A stretch of DNA of 64,000 nucleotides from Allodiplogaster sudhausi (Eukaryota > Nematoda > Chromadorea > Rhabditida > Diplogasteridae), in contig CALZFC010000082.1 of the NCBI GenBank assembly GCA_945643635.1, forward strand, positions 671,001 to 735,000. The letters are read 5' to 3'. A model generated the notes under the pieces. That model searched no databases. It was not told the DNA's origin and saw nothing but the letters and a program-made list of their open reading frames with translations. This document shows positions 34,907 through 47,739 of this stretch, one piece after another. Positions within the stretch are counted from its first letter, which is position 1, and each line of letters begins with the position of its first letter. The translations under genes were made by a program, and so were the position numbers.

Positions 34907-37768
34907 AGAAAGACTGTTGTAGCCGACGTTTATAGACAATGCATTTGTAAATATAAATTTATTAAATTCAGCATCGTCACTTAAGAATTGCCGAGCCAAA
35001 ATAAAATCCTCAATCTCGACAGAAGATCGTGAGGTTCAAGCATGACTATGCATGCCTTTCACATTAAAAATAATCTTCTATCCCTTCTGACGAAAATGTC
35101 TTATATTTGATATCATTTTACAAATAATATTTACACAAACTCTTTCTAAGTGCGCTCGATGCAGACTAATCTTTCTAATCTTTTCCATATGACTCATTGT
35201 GACCTGCAAGCTGGAAAGGAAGAATTATATCGAGAATGGTGGAAAATGTTAATATTAGAACCGGAAATTCGTTGCTGCGTTAAAAGCATGGATTCCTTTT
35301 TCTCAAGATGCTTTAGTCTTTTAAATTTTTCCGTTCGCTAGCATTGATTTTTTTCCAAAAAATGTGAATGCTTTATCTTTTGTATCTCGAAAATAATACT
35401 GTCTAACAGGTAGCTGTCATCCAAATTCTATTTCTACATGTACATACGCCATTTTTTATCATTTAATCTTTAATCCTAATCTTTAAACAAGTCGACTAGC
35501 CGGAATGCATGAATGAGTTCGATTGAACCCAAACACAAAAATGTATTCGTACACAGGTTTGTATGCACACATGAGTGTCATAATCTCAGAGTCTTTGGAA
35601 AGAAAGTGCCGACATGACGTCTTAGAAGCCTGATTCCTTCTTTGACGCCTAATTTTTATTTTCACTTTACTTACATATGAAGATATAAGGATTATTTAAT
35701 TCCAAGATATCGAAGATTGTAATAGTCAGTCTCCGTCCCTTTTGGTATAGATCAAGGATTATAAGAGCTTTTATGTACGTATTTTCGAGCACGAAGGAAA
35801 AAAAAAGTCTTGCGAAGTTTAGAAGTTCAAGATTAACACTAATTCCTCATAATAAACTCTTTTTGGCACAAACATTTCTTTTTGATAAACTCAGTGACGA
35901 TTTCATAAATTATTTTTGGAGTTCATTTATTTACACATTAAGTTCAGTTTTGTACTGCCTAAAAACGGATGATTTGTGTGAAGCCAGACTATTCCCAGTC
36001 GATGTTTTATGCCAACCTTGTCCAAAAAGTAGGTTAAAAAGCAAACATTTTTTTTCCGTTCAATAGCACCCACGAACGCAGAAAGCGGACAATCGAATTT
36101 GGTATGAAAATGTTCATTTTATAACATTAAATTGTCCTTTGGTAGCTTACACGTGCGGTGTATCATCGCTTTCTCTGTTTAGGTGATGTAAGTAATGAAT
36201 ATTGTCTGCTTTAACTTATACAATGCCGAAGAATGAATCTCGAAAAGTTTAAAATGTGCGAGGAATTTGCACTTATGTATGTACACTGAATGAGATTTGA
36301 AATTTAAAACTAGGGGGATTAATGGTCCAATTGGACTCGTCCACTGGATTCTCGTGAATAAAGATCCAATTATATTTCCTTTTTCGAATTTTGTAACTAA
36401 ATCTTCATATATACTTAAATTCTCTTTTGATTCTTAATTCCAATTGATTTACGTAAAGTGCAGATGCACTCGGGTCTAGGAATTCGTTTTTTTTAAATAA
36501 GCTTGTTATGACGCATTAATCTCATTCTTGAACTGCTTGAACTTTGTCCAATGATAATGGAGGGTTTTTGTTGTGTTTGGACTCGAATGATCGAAAAAGA
36601 AATGTAAAACCAATCCTTGTTGAGGCGAGACGAAAAAAACTGGATTGTGGATGAATGAGACAAAATACTCATGCTAGCCGATATAGCAACTGGAATATAA
36701 GGATGATGCGTGCGTTATTAGCAGAAAGTAGTCATAGAATGTCGAGATGAAATCGAGTGAAGGTTAGAATCTTCTCTCCCTAGAAGCCGAGTTGTATATT
36801 GAATGGAACTCTTGAGTTTAAAAACAGTCTTAAAAACATTTGTTTTTACCAATGTTTGCATAGAATACTACTACCTGAAAAAAAGGATTTTTTGATGTTT
36901 TCGATTTCTTTGGTCTCTTATCTTATCCTTGCAAATGACGGCAATCATAATCCGCATATAAAAAGAGCCTTTCCGCAAGACTCAAGGTGAGTTCCATCCA
37001 GACCTGCGCTAGATGCAAGATGGCAGATTCAAAAATTGAGGATTTTTCCAACGCCTCCCTATTAAGGTTTTGGGAAATTTTTACTTTTTACAAAACTTTT
37101 CTTTGTAGGAATGGCTTAAAGTGTGCTCAAAATTTTAAAATTCGTAGTCAGCTTTGAAGTAAAAATTTTTGCTATTATTTATTTCTTTCGATTTGTCCAC
37201 GATTGCTTAACAGAAAATATCTCAAGACTTTCTTTCGAAAAGTTTCGTTTTCATTGTTTAATGTTGTCTTGATTATTTATTTTCAGTCGTTGAGCACCTA
37301 AACATCATTTTTGCGGGATTGTTTATGTCAAATTATAGAGCATGAGAAACAGTACAGCATATGTTTTTATGCTAGAATCCAGCTCAACTTCTTTCCCAGC
37401 ATTTAGTAACATGGCAGAGTATAATATAAGTTGTATCTTGTGGAGCACAAAATTCGGCATAACATGTATTCTGTTCGCACTATCTTGACTTCCTATTTGC
37501 TCGAAAAGTTGATCTTGAGTTCACAGTCCGATCAAAATTTTGGTTGCAATAACTTATAAATCAATGTTTTCGTTAAAAAAATAGTCATATTTGTCGTGTT
37601 TCTTTAATAAAACCGCCTTTATCATTTCGCATAAATGTCGCGCTAATGATTGTAAATTGTATCCTGGAAAGCAAATCTAACGATATGCTTTCCGTCGTTG
37701 AAAATATTATCTATGTATAATGTTATGAAATTATGTATGGAGAGGCAAAGTTTTATAGACATTGAAAA
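34907..37768. other. No gene supported (2.9 kb)
   Basis: AT-rich, no long frame, no recognisable domain, no clear repeat. The promoter of the chemoreceptor that starts at 37769 probably lies at the right end. Confidence 0.6.
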
Positions 37769-40439
37769 ATGGATTCATTCTGGAAAATCATAAGAGTCGT
37801 CGAGAAAGGCAATTTCGGTTAGATTTAATTTTTTTCATTTCTTCTATTATTCTTAATAATGTTAAAAGTGATGTCATGTTTCTCGCTTTTGGTTGAATTT
37901 TGTTATTTTCATTAATTAGATTTCGGTGAAAACCCTCCTTTAACTTGAGGCCTCGCCGTCCTCTTCAACTCGCTTCTCTTCTGGTGCGCCTATCGCTGCT
38001 CGTCTCGAGAGATTGGCCGCTACAAATATCTGCTGATGGCCTTTGCCGCGAGCGACGCTTACTTCTCACTCGTACAGTTTCTGCTATCACCGGTTAGCCG
38101 AGAATACTTTACAGTTACTTTTAAAAAAATGGCAGAATTAGTAAAACATGCAAACTATCGTAAATTAATTGGAGCTTATTTATTAGTAATACCTGCTTTT
38201 TAATAAATAAAAAAGTTTTTGACATTTGATTTCAATAAATTAATAACATTTCAGCATATTGTAATCACCACGAACACTTTCTCAATGTTTTCTGCGCAAA
38301 TTGACGCGTTTGCTCATGCTCCATTTCAGAGCGTTAGTCATTCTCTCATTCTTTTGCCTCATACTCTTGTAATGTTTTCTCATAAACGAGTATGCATCGG
38401 TTAATTACATTATGTTAATTTTTTGAAAGAAATGTTCATTTTCTTATTAGTAAACTGCTGTATTCATTTAACTGGCCAATGTGGAATGCACAGGAATCTA
38501 CGACATTGAAGTTATCGATGGACACTACTATAATTTTTTAAACCTAATATTAATAGTAGTAATGAATATGTTTGATATATTAATGCATATAGGTGCTTGT
38601 CAGCTTCTACGCCGCATCGTTCTCGCAAGCATTCGTCCTTCTCGCCTACCACTTTGTCTATCGCGCCTTCGCCGTCTCGTGGTTTTTTTTACTTGACAAA
38701 AATTTAATGAGCATTCTATAGAAAGAAGAATCCATGCATAGTTTGATCAGTCGGTTCCGTCTTCTATGTTTTTTGTTCGTGACCATGTTATGTTCGTGCG
38801 TATTGAGCCCATCGAAGCTTGCCATGCTTGGCAAACCTTGGTTCGTTGTTCTACTCATTGTCGTCTTCTGGCTGGAAGTCTTTGTGTGGTTTATCTTCTG
38901 TGAATTCGGATATTATCCCACGGAAGCTGGATATCAAGGTCTGAGGCGTCATACTATACCTAAAAACAATATAAAAAAAGATATATTAAAATAAAAATTA
39001 TAAAGGAAAAAATTCAGAAATGGCTCCAATCTATCGGGAAAAGCACGACGTTGATATACGCAAAGTTAGCATCATGATTGCACGATACAAGGTTAGGCTG
39101 AGAATACAAGATAATTGTTTCGCATGTTCTGCAAATTGAATGTAAAAGTTATCAATTCGGCCAGAGTATGTTCCCATTTCACTGTCTTACTCGTCATTGT
39201 AAGAAACAAATATTAAAAGCTACTCTAATCGCCTAATTAAACTGGATCTCCAGGAGGACGGGAAGCTGAACAAGTGGCCGCTGATAGCGTGGAGCTACTT
39301 CCTCTCAATCATGGCTGCCTGCATGGTGATCATGACCGTCTGCACCGTCTGTATCGTGCGCCGCCTTCGCTCAGACGCCATCAGCGAGAAGTCGAAACGG
39401 CTTCAGAAGCAACTCTTCATCGCGCTATGCGTACAGGTTTGTCATTCATTTGCCTTTTTTTAGATTCCCGGAAAAAGCCTGGATAAGTTCTGCCTAATCT
39501 TCAAAGGTCACTTAAGCGAAATGGCCTAGCCAAAGGGTAAACTGTTTAGTTCAACGGAAAGTGAAGAACTAAATAATTCATCCTGATTGTGCGGCATCAT
39601 AATACTAGAGGCTGAGGCTGCATATACCATACTACATAGCTATCTGCTCTGTCGATATCCCCTCTATCCAACTGCCAGACTGCCGTTCCACTCATCTGCA
39701 CGTATTGCCCCTGCGGCCTGTCCATCTCGTGTCCAGTGCTCGGCATCGACTTCTCCGCGTACGGCGACCACGCCATCTGGATCGTCTCCTTCTTCCCGTT
39801 CGTGGATGCGCTCATCGTGATGTGCATCGTCAAGCCATACCGGGTGGAGCTGAAGAGGATTCTCAGGTTAAATGAGATTTTCAGGTTGGCGCCTAAAGAA
39901 GCACGCAATGCAAGCTTTCTACTTGAATTTTTCTGAGCATTGTAGCAGCGTCTCTTTAAATCACACGCTCTCAAGAAGTTGTTGACTCAAAAGAGCGGGA
40001 ATTCATGCGTGAGTTTTTAGCTAATTTAAATCTACAGTAACACTAATTGACTCTTGAGCGGGCTTTGAAGGACAGAGCGTTTATTTACATATAAACACAA
40101 CAAAAATCTTTGTTGTACACATTCATTCATGTTCAACTTCAGATATCATCTTAAAGGAGGGCGATCACCGAAAAGTCATTCATAATATATGAAACATTTT
40201 CGTTAGTTTCGAATAGGTTCAAGCATGTAAATAGAGAAAATGAATATGAAAGAACACGAAAAAGTTTCACACTCTTTTTCCTCTAAAATAATATTATTTT
40301 TGCACATTTAGATTCTTTTCTTCTGTGGTGGAGACGGAAGGAAGCAACACCAGCAGAAGTGTTGAGCTGGCCTTGCGGCAACCTTCATCCTTTTCAACCA
40401 CATCCAGCGTGCGGCCATTCACGGCATATGCATAATTAA
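37769..40439 (+). CDS. Str-type seven-transmembrane chemoreceptor, copy B
   Basis: Nine exons: 37769-37817, 37950-38092, 38255-38332, 38593-38681, 38808-38938, 39018-39091, 39254-39436, 39679-39866, 40313-40435/40439. Start MDSFWKIIRVVEKGNF. TM1 VLFNSLLFW, then REIGRYKYLLMAF (an Str/Srj hallmark). TM3 region ends LLAYHFVYR. TM4-5 includes KPWFVVLLIVVFWLEVFVW and CEFGYYPTEAGY. Third inner loop YREKHDVDIRKVSIMIARYK. TM6 SYFLSIMAACMVIMTVCTV..RLR. TM7 WIVSFFPFVDALIVMCIVKPYR. About 350 residues, normal for the family. These are odour/taste receptors of ciliated sensory neurons. Exon 8 ends in phase 2, which gives a tail ..HMHN-stop at 40439. The tail homologous to copy A (..VRPFTAYA-stop at 40435) is one base out of frame, at a T6 run. 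Confidence 0.85.
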
Positions 40440-41735
40440 TGAAGCGTAAAACTCAAAGTAATGTATTTCAATTTTTCTGACCATTGTATTCGCGTCTCAT
40501 AACGTGCTCTTTCGATCTTCGGTATTGGAACAAGGGGCGAAATCAAGATTGAGTTTCTGGTCCACTTAATTTGGAAAGATACCTTCTACAACATTATGTT
40601 CTCTTAAATCGCCGTGGTATTTGTTTTGTTTTTCGTAATCCTTTCTAATTTTCCTCTCTGTTTAATTTCATTGTCTAATAGTTAGCATAAATACATACTC
40701 TGTCGATCGTTGTGTTCCCTCCTCTCTCACGCTTACTCTTCCGCGCTCTTGCTTTCAATTTTTTTCTCCCTCTCATTTTTCTCTGCTTCCATATTTGTCT
40801 CTTTTCCTTTTGCTTGTTCGATGTTCCGATTCGAATGGTCTGGCTCTCTGTGTGAGAGAGAGCGAGAGAAAGAGAGAGGGAATGAAAACTAGAGAGAAAG
40901 AGAGAGAGAGAGAGATAGAGAGAAAAAGAGACTAAGACCCACCAAACGGTTTCTCATCCAAAAAAGTTTGTAGCCTTTATTTAAAAAAAATCTTTACATT
41001 TCTGTTGATTACTGCGTTTATTCGAAAGGCTTGTCTCACAAAGAAAGAAACTAACGATTTATTCAGGGCTTCTTCACATCAAACACCTTTGTATCATAGC
41101 GCGATCTCCTATCGATCGCGACCTAGAATAAATGTATACAGACGGTAGGAGCGAGGCAGTGATGCGCGCCGCAAACACGACCTTTATCGGGTGCGACATG
41201 ACAGACGACTTTTTTTTACACTATTGGATTCAACAACAATGACGGAGTTTTTTTACTAATTGCAAGAGAAGCAGTTTCTGAGGTTGGAATATACAACGCT
41301 GCAATAAGGTATTTCAATATAGCAGCATTAATATAGGATAATATCTTTGTTTGATTGCAAATAGAGAAAATAAAGAAAATATATAGATAAGGGTAAGGAG
41401 GGGGGCGTGGGATCGACGAACACGGGTCGCACCGAGCCCGGGGCGCCACTGCCCGGCCTCGTCTTGGCCCAGAGACGGTAAAAGCTGATGAGGGAACATA
41501 TACACTTGGTCACAACGCCGCCCCAACAAGTGTAAATAAAGGCCTATAATAACGCATACTACTACCATATGATTTATTCCGAGTCGACCTGAGAGGTGCG
41601 GGAGAAGGAATGGAAGAGGGTTCGAATGACTAGAGTCAGCTGATACAGCCCAAGTAGGCGGGCTAGCAAAAGTAGAAGGGGCAAGCAAAAGTGGGCGGGG
41701 TAAGGAAAAGTGGGCGGAGCAAGCAGCACGTCTCA
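40440..41735. other. No gene supported; simple repeats
   Basis: Contains a GA-rich patch at about 40850-40930 and pyrimidine patches at about 40715-40800. About 41400-41480 is GC-rich and open on the minus strand (..YRLWAKTRPGSGAPG.. or its alternative frame), but I cannot connect it to splice sites. Confidence 0.5.
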
Positions 41736-41755
41736 TCCTTGACGACGGTTGTTGC

Positions 41756-42241
41756 TCAAGGTCGAACGCGCCGTGACGTAGTTGGAGGAGCTCGAAGAAG
41801 TTGCGAGTTCGGCGGGGCGAGCCGAGTTCGACGGGGCAACGCCGACATCCGAGCCTGTAAAAGTGAACAAAATGAGATGATTATTACGAGTTTATAACAT
41901 CTAGAATAGCAAACTTCTTTCTTCAATCTTTGATTTAATGAAAAGTTCAATTAACCCTCGACGGCGCTCTCACATCAGAGTGGCGGACAGCGTTGATTGC
42001 CGCGTCCAAGTGCGTGAGGGCAGAAGAGAGAGCGGCAGAGCGAGTGGCGAGAGAGGACTGCAGGGCGGAGAGCTGAGAGAAGACAGAGACAATTTACGGA
42101 TGAACATTTATTTCATTCTTGTTGTCTTGTGATATGGGAGATCCTTGGTTGACTGCTCACTACTTTGCCTCAACTCTATTCATCCGTATCATGGTGCCCT
42201 ATTCTGTATTCTCTCTCTCCCCCTCTCTATCTCTCTCTTTA

Positions 42242-42275
<34 letters not shown>

Positions 42276-42476
42276 GCTCTCCTCCCTTTGCATCTCTCTC
42301 CTTACACGATCTCTCTCACCCTCTCTCTCTCTTCTCTTTCCTCCTCTCTCCTTCTTTCTCACTCTCTCCTTCCAACCTGCTGCCTCTCGCCGACGCATCT
42401 TTCCTTCCACTCTGCGAGCTGCTGAATCAGCCCGAGTTCCTCCTCGTCAGCTTCGTCGTCATCACAGGAATCGACA
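41756..42476 (-). CDS. Acidic/coiled-coil-like protein, 3' part, unknown
   Basis: Three minus exons join in phase: 42476-42377, 42072-41956, 41854-41756. The product reads ..VDSCDDDEADEEELGLIQQL AEWKERC.., then ..LSALQSSLATRSAALSSAL THLDAAINAV.., then ..RTRLAPPNSQLLRAPPTTSR RVRP-stop. The first part is acidic, the second is a likely amphipathic helix, and the end is basic and Pro-rich. The first exon needs an upstream exon ending in phase 2, which I could not place. A (CT)n array at about 42210-42370 fills the first intron. I do not recognise a family. Small adaptor or complex-subunit proteins have this look, but that is a guess. Confidence 0.4.
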
Positions 42477-43006
42477 CTGTATCATTTTTTAAAGGATCAG
42501 GGTTTATTGTTTGCTGTTTCTAATAGAATAAAACTAGAGTCAAAATCATTCAACAGCGATCTCTTTATTTATTGCTTTTAACTTTTTTCCCTAAAGCTGC
42601 TGCGGTTGGGCCATGCTGGAATCCTGAAAATCATTTAATTTTTTTTAAACGAATAATTCCAATTTTGCAATTTGGTAATATTATAACTAAATAATAAACA
42701 TAGTAGGACATTGAAGCCAAATGTTTTTACATAATATTTAAAGTTGAAAAAAACAAATAATTGTGAGATATTGACTGATGTTTCAATCGGATCTTCGATG
42801 AAGGCCAGCCGCGCGAGACGAGACGAGACGAGAGTAGAAGAGTGAAGTGGCCACGAAGAGTTTCGATAAGACTACTGGGCTGTTATGATTGCGTGACTTT
42901 TTGCTGAGCACCTAATTTAAAAAAAAGTGCATGTTTCATAATCACAAAAATTTCACAACATTCGTACTCAAGTACAAAGAATATGTAATGTAGATGCACA
43001 GTAGCG

Positions 43007-43474
43007 TGCAATTAAAGGAAGTATCCGACGAAAGAATACCGTATCTAATAAAATTACGTTTCAAACTGTGCTAAACTCCCAACTGGATGAGCCTTTTTTG
43101 AGCGCCCGCTACAAAATTTCAAATTTGAAACATATGTGTATCTAACCTCTCTCGACTTCTTTCATTGTCTCGTTTTTCTCTAACGTCTGTATCTCTCATC
43201 CCTTCGTGAAAATGGGGTGCTAAGTGGGCAAGACGGTCAGAGACTTCCTCTTCTTACCACCCGTTGGCATTCCTTGCTTGGATTTGAGCATACACCGGGT
43301 GCATCGACAGAGACGTTTTCTACCGTATTCCAAAAAACAAATGCAAATTTCTGGCTAAATACTGACTTTCGTAAAGCGGGATCACCTCTAATCGATCTTT
43401 TAGGCCAGACTTGATCATATAGGAATATAAAAGATGAAGTTATTTTTTCGTCGGATACTTCCTTTAAAGTGCAT
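43007..43474. mobile_element. MITE with TTAAAGGAAGTATCCGACGA ends
   Basis: TGCAATTAAAGGAAGTATCC at the left is mirrored on the complement at 43443-43474 (TGCACTTTAAAGGAAGTATC), extending inward through GACGAAA. About 468 bp, no transposase. A single diverged end is also seen at about 16702 (TTAAGGAAGTATCAGGCGAA). Confidence 0.65.
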
Positions 43475-44099
43475 ATTTTGGATTTTTGCAAAGTATATTC
43501 ATGAAATTTGCCGGAGATCACTCCAAGAGTCGTCCACTAAAAGAAATTTTATCCAACGTCATTGCTCTGGGCGGGATCGGCAGCGTCTCAAGTACCTCGG
43601 CATGATAGACTCCCAGCCATTGCGGCCACTGATGGAGAAGAGGAAGATGCAGGCAACGAAATATAATTTTGGGGCTACTATTTTTCAAGGACATTACCCA
43701 TTAGAGGGGGAGGGGGTTCTAATAAATAGGAGCACTAATGGAGCAAACACGGTGATGTTAATTTTTCGCCCTACCTTAATCTATTTGCATTTTCCTGATT
43801 ATTGTAATAGCGTGGCTCTCTAAATCACATGCTCTTTCGTCCTGGTGACAAAAAGGCAAAAATTCACGAGCGAGTTGCTGACTCCTTTTTTTTTAATTTG
43901 GAAAGAAAAAAATTAGAAAAAAAACTTCGCTACAACATCACATTCGTCCTATTATTTTTTTCTCTTCATCTCTTTCTACATACGTCTTTAATTCTTTCCA
44001 CTTTTCCACATTCTATCATTCCATTTTTTTTATTCGCTATGATTTCGTATCTCTAAGAAATTCTGTTTAACATCAGCCTTCAAAATTGTATACTTACAC

Positions 44100-44870
44100 A
44101 TGTACATATGATTACCATTTTTATCACTCATTCTCTTGAAACAAGATGAAAAACTAGAATGAATTTATTTATTTATTTATTCATACATCATTAAGATCAG
44201 ATGAATGAATAAATGAATGAATGATTTCGATTGAACTCAACTTGCCATATTTGGCAATGGAGCGAAGAAGAAGCGGCGCCACTTGTCATTGGTTAAGGCA
44301 ATATTTATTATACTGTGATTTAAATATTTGCAGTAACACATTCTCTCGCGCCGTTTGCTACAGGCGAAAAGCTGTGCGAATTCACGAGTGATTTCGTTTT
44401 GCTCCTATAAAACTATGAGCGAGCTTTATGGGGTTAGGACCATGGCGGGAAAATGAGATCACGATGCATCTGCGGCATGCGAAAGTGAAAGAAAGTCCTG
44501 CGGATCGAGTGAGCGAAGATAATGAGAAACCTATAAAATTTGTATTATCCTCACCATCAGTATACAATCAATTAAGCCTTCCTTTTTTCTTCTCATTCTT
44601 GCTAAAGGAACATTGAGAAAAGATCTTTTAAGCAAAGTTAGAATGGATGGGTGTCATCAGTGGAACTGTCGGTGATTTTTTATAGGGGGGGGGGGGGGGG
44701 GTGGGTTGAGATAGAACATCTTTTAAACAAGATCGCTTCGAACTTTTGAAACTTTAGACACAGTGAATGCGCGGCAGAATGTTTGAGTGGGCGGGTGGGC
44801 GGAGCAAAGAAAGTGAGCTACTCCATATTCGCCTGGCTATTGAAAAATTGATTAGTAAAAGATTGGCCAT
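44100..44870. repeat. Segmental duplication, proximal copy (flank of receptor D)
   Basis: Matches 48430-49020 in order: GATTTCGATTGAAC..CAACTTGC.., GCGGCGCCACTTG, GATCACGATG.ATCTGCGGCAT, GAGAAACCTATAAAA, then AGAATGTTT.AGTGGRCGGGTGGG. It continues into the receptor genes at 44852 and 50600. One duplication event therefore carried gene and flank together. Confidence 0.7.
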
Positions 44871-47731
44871 GGAACCGGTGAGTTGTGGTGGGGGGGGGGG
44901 GGGGGTTTGAGTAAGAAAAAAAACAGTGCCAACCAAAATGGCGACACGCACGCTATCGCATACGCTATCGGCGATCCGATAAAGACGTTCAGAAATCGTA
45001 GTTTCAAGTTGCAATACTTGGCGCACATCTAAAATTATGCCCAAATATTTCAAACACCACTTTTTACGTGGAATTTTACTTCGTTTGGCTTTATAGTAGT
45101 GCTTACAAGAACAAAATTTTGATTAAAATTAATAATACTACTTCAATAATATGCAATTTTATTTCCTCAAAGTATTTAACCTGCGTTGACAAGTAGAAAA
45201 GATTTGTGGCGAAGCTAGCGGCGGACATAACAATGAGACCTTGCTCGAAGTTTGTCTTTGACTGACATTTCAGTGCCTGATTATAAAGAAGACGTGTAGG
45301 CATGTACAAAAGTTTTAAAATGCAGATCTTGCACAAAAATATAATGCTTGAAAAGAATCGCTAAAGCAAATGCTTAAAAGTTATTTTTAGAGTAATTTGT
45401 CATTGAAAATATTAATGCTTCGCGACATAATTAAATATGATGATACAATTGATTACAACTGCAAACATATTAAGAAAAAAACATGGTAATTTGATTGTAA
45501 TTCGATTAATGAAAGCCAAGTCACAACTAATCCTCAGGAACGTTGGTAATAATTTCTCGAAATTTATATAATCGGTATTATTGTGCTGTAGACTCCACTT
45601 ACAACAGTATGAATCTTTCGCTTTTCTCTAGAAACGACGAACAGCAAGAAGAGATTCAGCAATAGTGTCAAGGCGTTCAGGCTAGCGAGGTAGACTGTTT
45701 CCGCCATTTCGTGAACCTGCAAATTGTTTTTTTTTTTAAGTTGACCATTAACAACTTGTTTTTGTAATAACAATACAGACAATGGACACTAATAATTTGA
45801 GAAACATTCAGTACGGAATTATAGAATTGTAGACTCCGTCCAGTCTGTAAATTTGTTGTATAGTTTGAAATTTGTCTGCCGATTACCATGCGCTTGCGTG
45901 CGCCTCATCGGCTGGTGTTCTTACGCTTCGCGGCCGCGCAATCTGTCTTTTTGTTCTTGAACGGGAATCTTATTGAATGCTCCAAGGCCGCATGACAGAC
46001 CTTCACCCCCATTCCATGTCCTTGGTCAGTTTCGGAATGTTATGAAACATTTAAAGACCTCTCAGTGACAGAAAATATCATGTCCCGGGGTAGAACTCGG
46101 TCCCTTCCGGAATCTTTTGGAATGTTAAAAGGCCGGGGGCAGAAGTCGGCCTCAAGTGCGAAAGTTGAAGCATTCGTAGTGGTAGGAAAGTCGAAATGCT
46201 CGCAGTGGGTTTTACAATTTGGACACCTTAAATTTGGGTAATGAAATCGGGAGGAGCATTGAAGGTTCCAGAAAGCATACCCAAGCTTATTATTAGAAAG
46301 AATGGAAAATTTCGAAAAATATAATGCACCAGAGTGCGAAAACAATTTCGAACATTCTTATCGTCAAGTGTCTTCGGAAAGCAGAGGGTGTCGTTGAGGG
46401 GCGAAATGTAGCATAAATACTGGAAGCCGATGTAGCCATTCGGGAAGCAGAAGGGAAAAGGAAGCACGAAGAGAGCGACGAGGCAACCACGAAAGATGCG
46501 TCTGCTTTGCTGAGAGTAAGGCAGTAGGAAAGATAGTGAAATTACGACAACAAAACTCTTAAAAAAACGGCCAACAAGTTTGACAGCCAAGAGTATCGAA
46601 CGTGCAATAGCGCGCTTCAAATATGTATATATTTCTTTATATTGAGCTTGAAAGTTACAAACTCTTTACAACAAAAAGGCCGATCAGACAATACGGTAGG
46701 TCTGAGCAACGCGTTCCTGGCAATTTGCCAAGATCCTGGTTTCGAGAACTTTTTTTTTCGTTAATAAAGTATTTGTTTTGAAGATTTTAAAATTGTGGTT
46801 TGCGTCCCGTACGCAAATAATGCATGCATTGTCACTTAATATCAACATCTTCCAAGCCAGGTCGGAAAAAAGGTTCGTAACTTTCAGCTTTTAGGCAACC
46901 TGATTACAAAGCACTAGAAGAATTAATGTGCTCGCAGTTTCTTGAAAGAATTGAAGTGGCCATAGTCGGCATTAAAGGACGAACTATGCATGTTCCAATT
47001 ACTCAAGGCATTTAACCAACTTTGGCTTGAACAAGTTCCTGCCAGATTAGCTTCGACACAGTTATAAGCTACATATAGACTAAACGATTGTGACTCGCTT
47101 TCCGACCTCTTTTGTCCCCGTTGGCCTTGAGAGAGTTGTGAGGTTGAGCGCTCGACTGAACGCGATGAGGAAGAGGCCCTGCAGTTGCATTCCCTGGAAA
47201 TCGGAAGGTAACAATTGAAACATATATTGTTTACAAAAAATTTATTTAATTATATGATTGATAAAATGTTTACCTGTGTATAATGACCGAAACCATTTAA
47301 TATCCCAGATGTGTGGCTGTAATTGAGGAACTGATAGAATCTTGTGAAGAATGCAAAGCCGGTAAGTAGGATGGACACCATGTTCATTAGCCAAGAAACC
47401 ATGTCCTGGTATTGAAAATTATTTTAGCTCCGCCCACCCGTCCACTCAAACCTTCCGGACCAACCACAAATCCGCAATATACGATGAGTTGAATGGTCTC
47501 GAAATCCGCGAAATCTGGGTCCTTGAGAATGCGAAGATAGACAACCGTTGCGATCGCAAAGGTCGGTAACGAAATGGCCATCGTTACGGAGGTATAAATT
47601 GGCGCGCAGTAGAGAAATAATGGTTTCTAAAGAGCTCATCTTACGATATTGTTTTTTTTAATTGTAGATTTCTAAATTACCAGAAAGTCGACCATTGGGG
47701 CATCAACGTAGTCCGAAGTATGAGACAGCAT
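44852..47731 (-). CDS. Seven-transmembrane chemoreceptor (Srv/Srg-like), complete
   Basis: Eight minus exons, every junction in phase 0: 47731-47681, 47626-47465, 47405-47274, 47193-47107, 46509-46354, 45716-45603, 45276-45181, 45016-44852. The total is 320 codons plus stop. Roughly one membrane helix per exon: TM1 SVTMAISLPTFAIATVVYL, TM2 WLMNMVSILLTGFAFF, TM3 QLQGLFLIAFSRALNLT, TM4 GCLVALFVLPFPFCF plus a Cys-bearing loop, TM5 SLNALTLLLNLFLLFVV, TM6 GLIVMSAASFATNLFYL, TM7 FIGSPIAYAIACVSPFWLAL. Length and TM3 SRALN fit the Srv/Srg group of nematode chemoreceptors better than Str; exact class uncertain. The C-terminal tail runs straight through C16 (G16 on plus), giving a proline run before the stop. 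Confidence 0.85.
44890..44905. repeat. G16 homopolymer inside receptor coding exon
   Basis: Sixteen consecutive G on plus (C on the coding strand) directly after TM7 of the receptor. The paralogue at 50596-50606 has about 11. A further G-run of about 16 lies at about 44685-44701 outside the coding part. Change in length shifts the C-terminal frame. Confidence 0.9.
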
Positions 47732-47739
47732 GCTCGAAA

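Noticed and set aside
41314..41736. 140-residue minus frame (..GQWRPGLGATRVRR..)
   Set aside because: No acceptor or donor sites that join it to a neighbour, and composition varies abruptly along it; left as unassigned.
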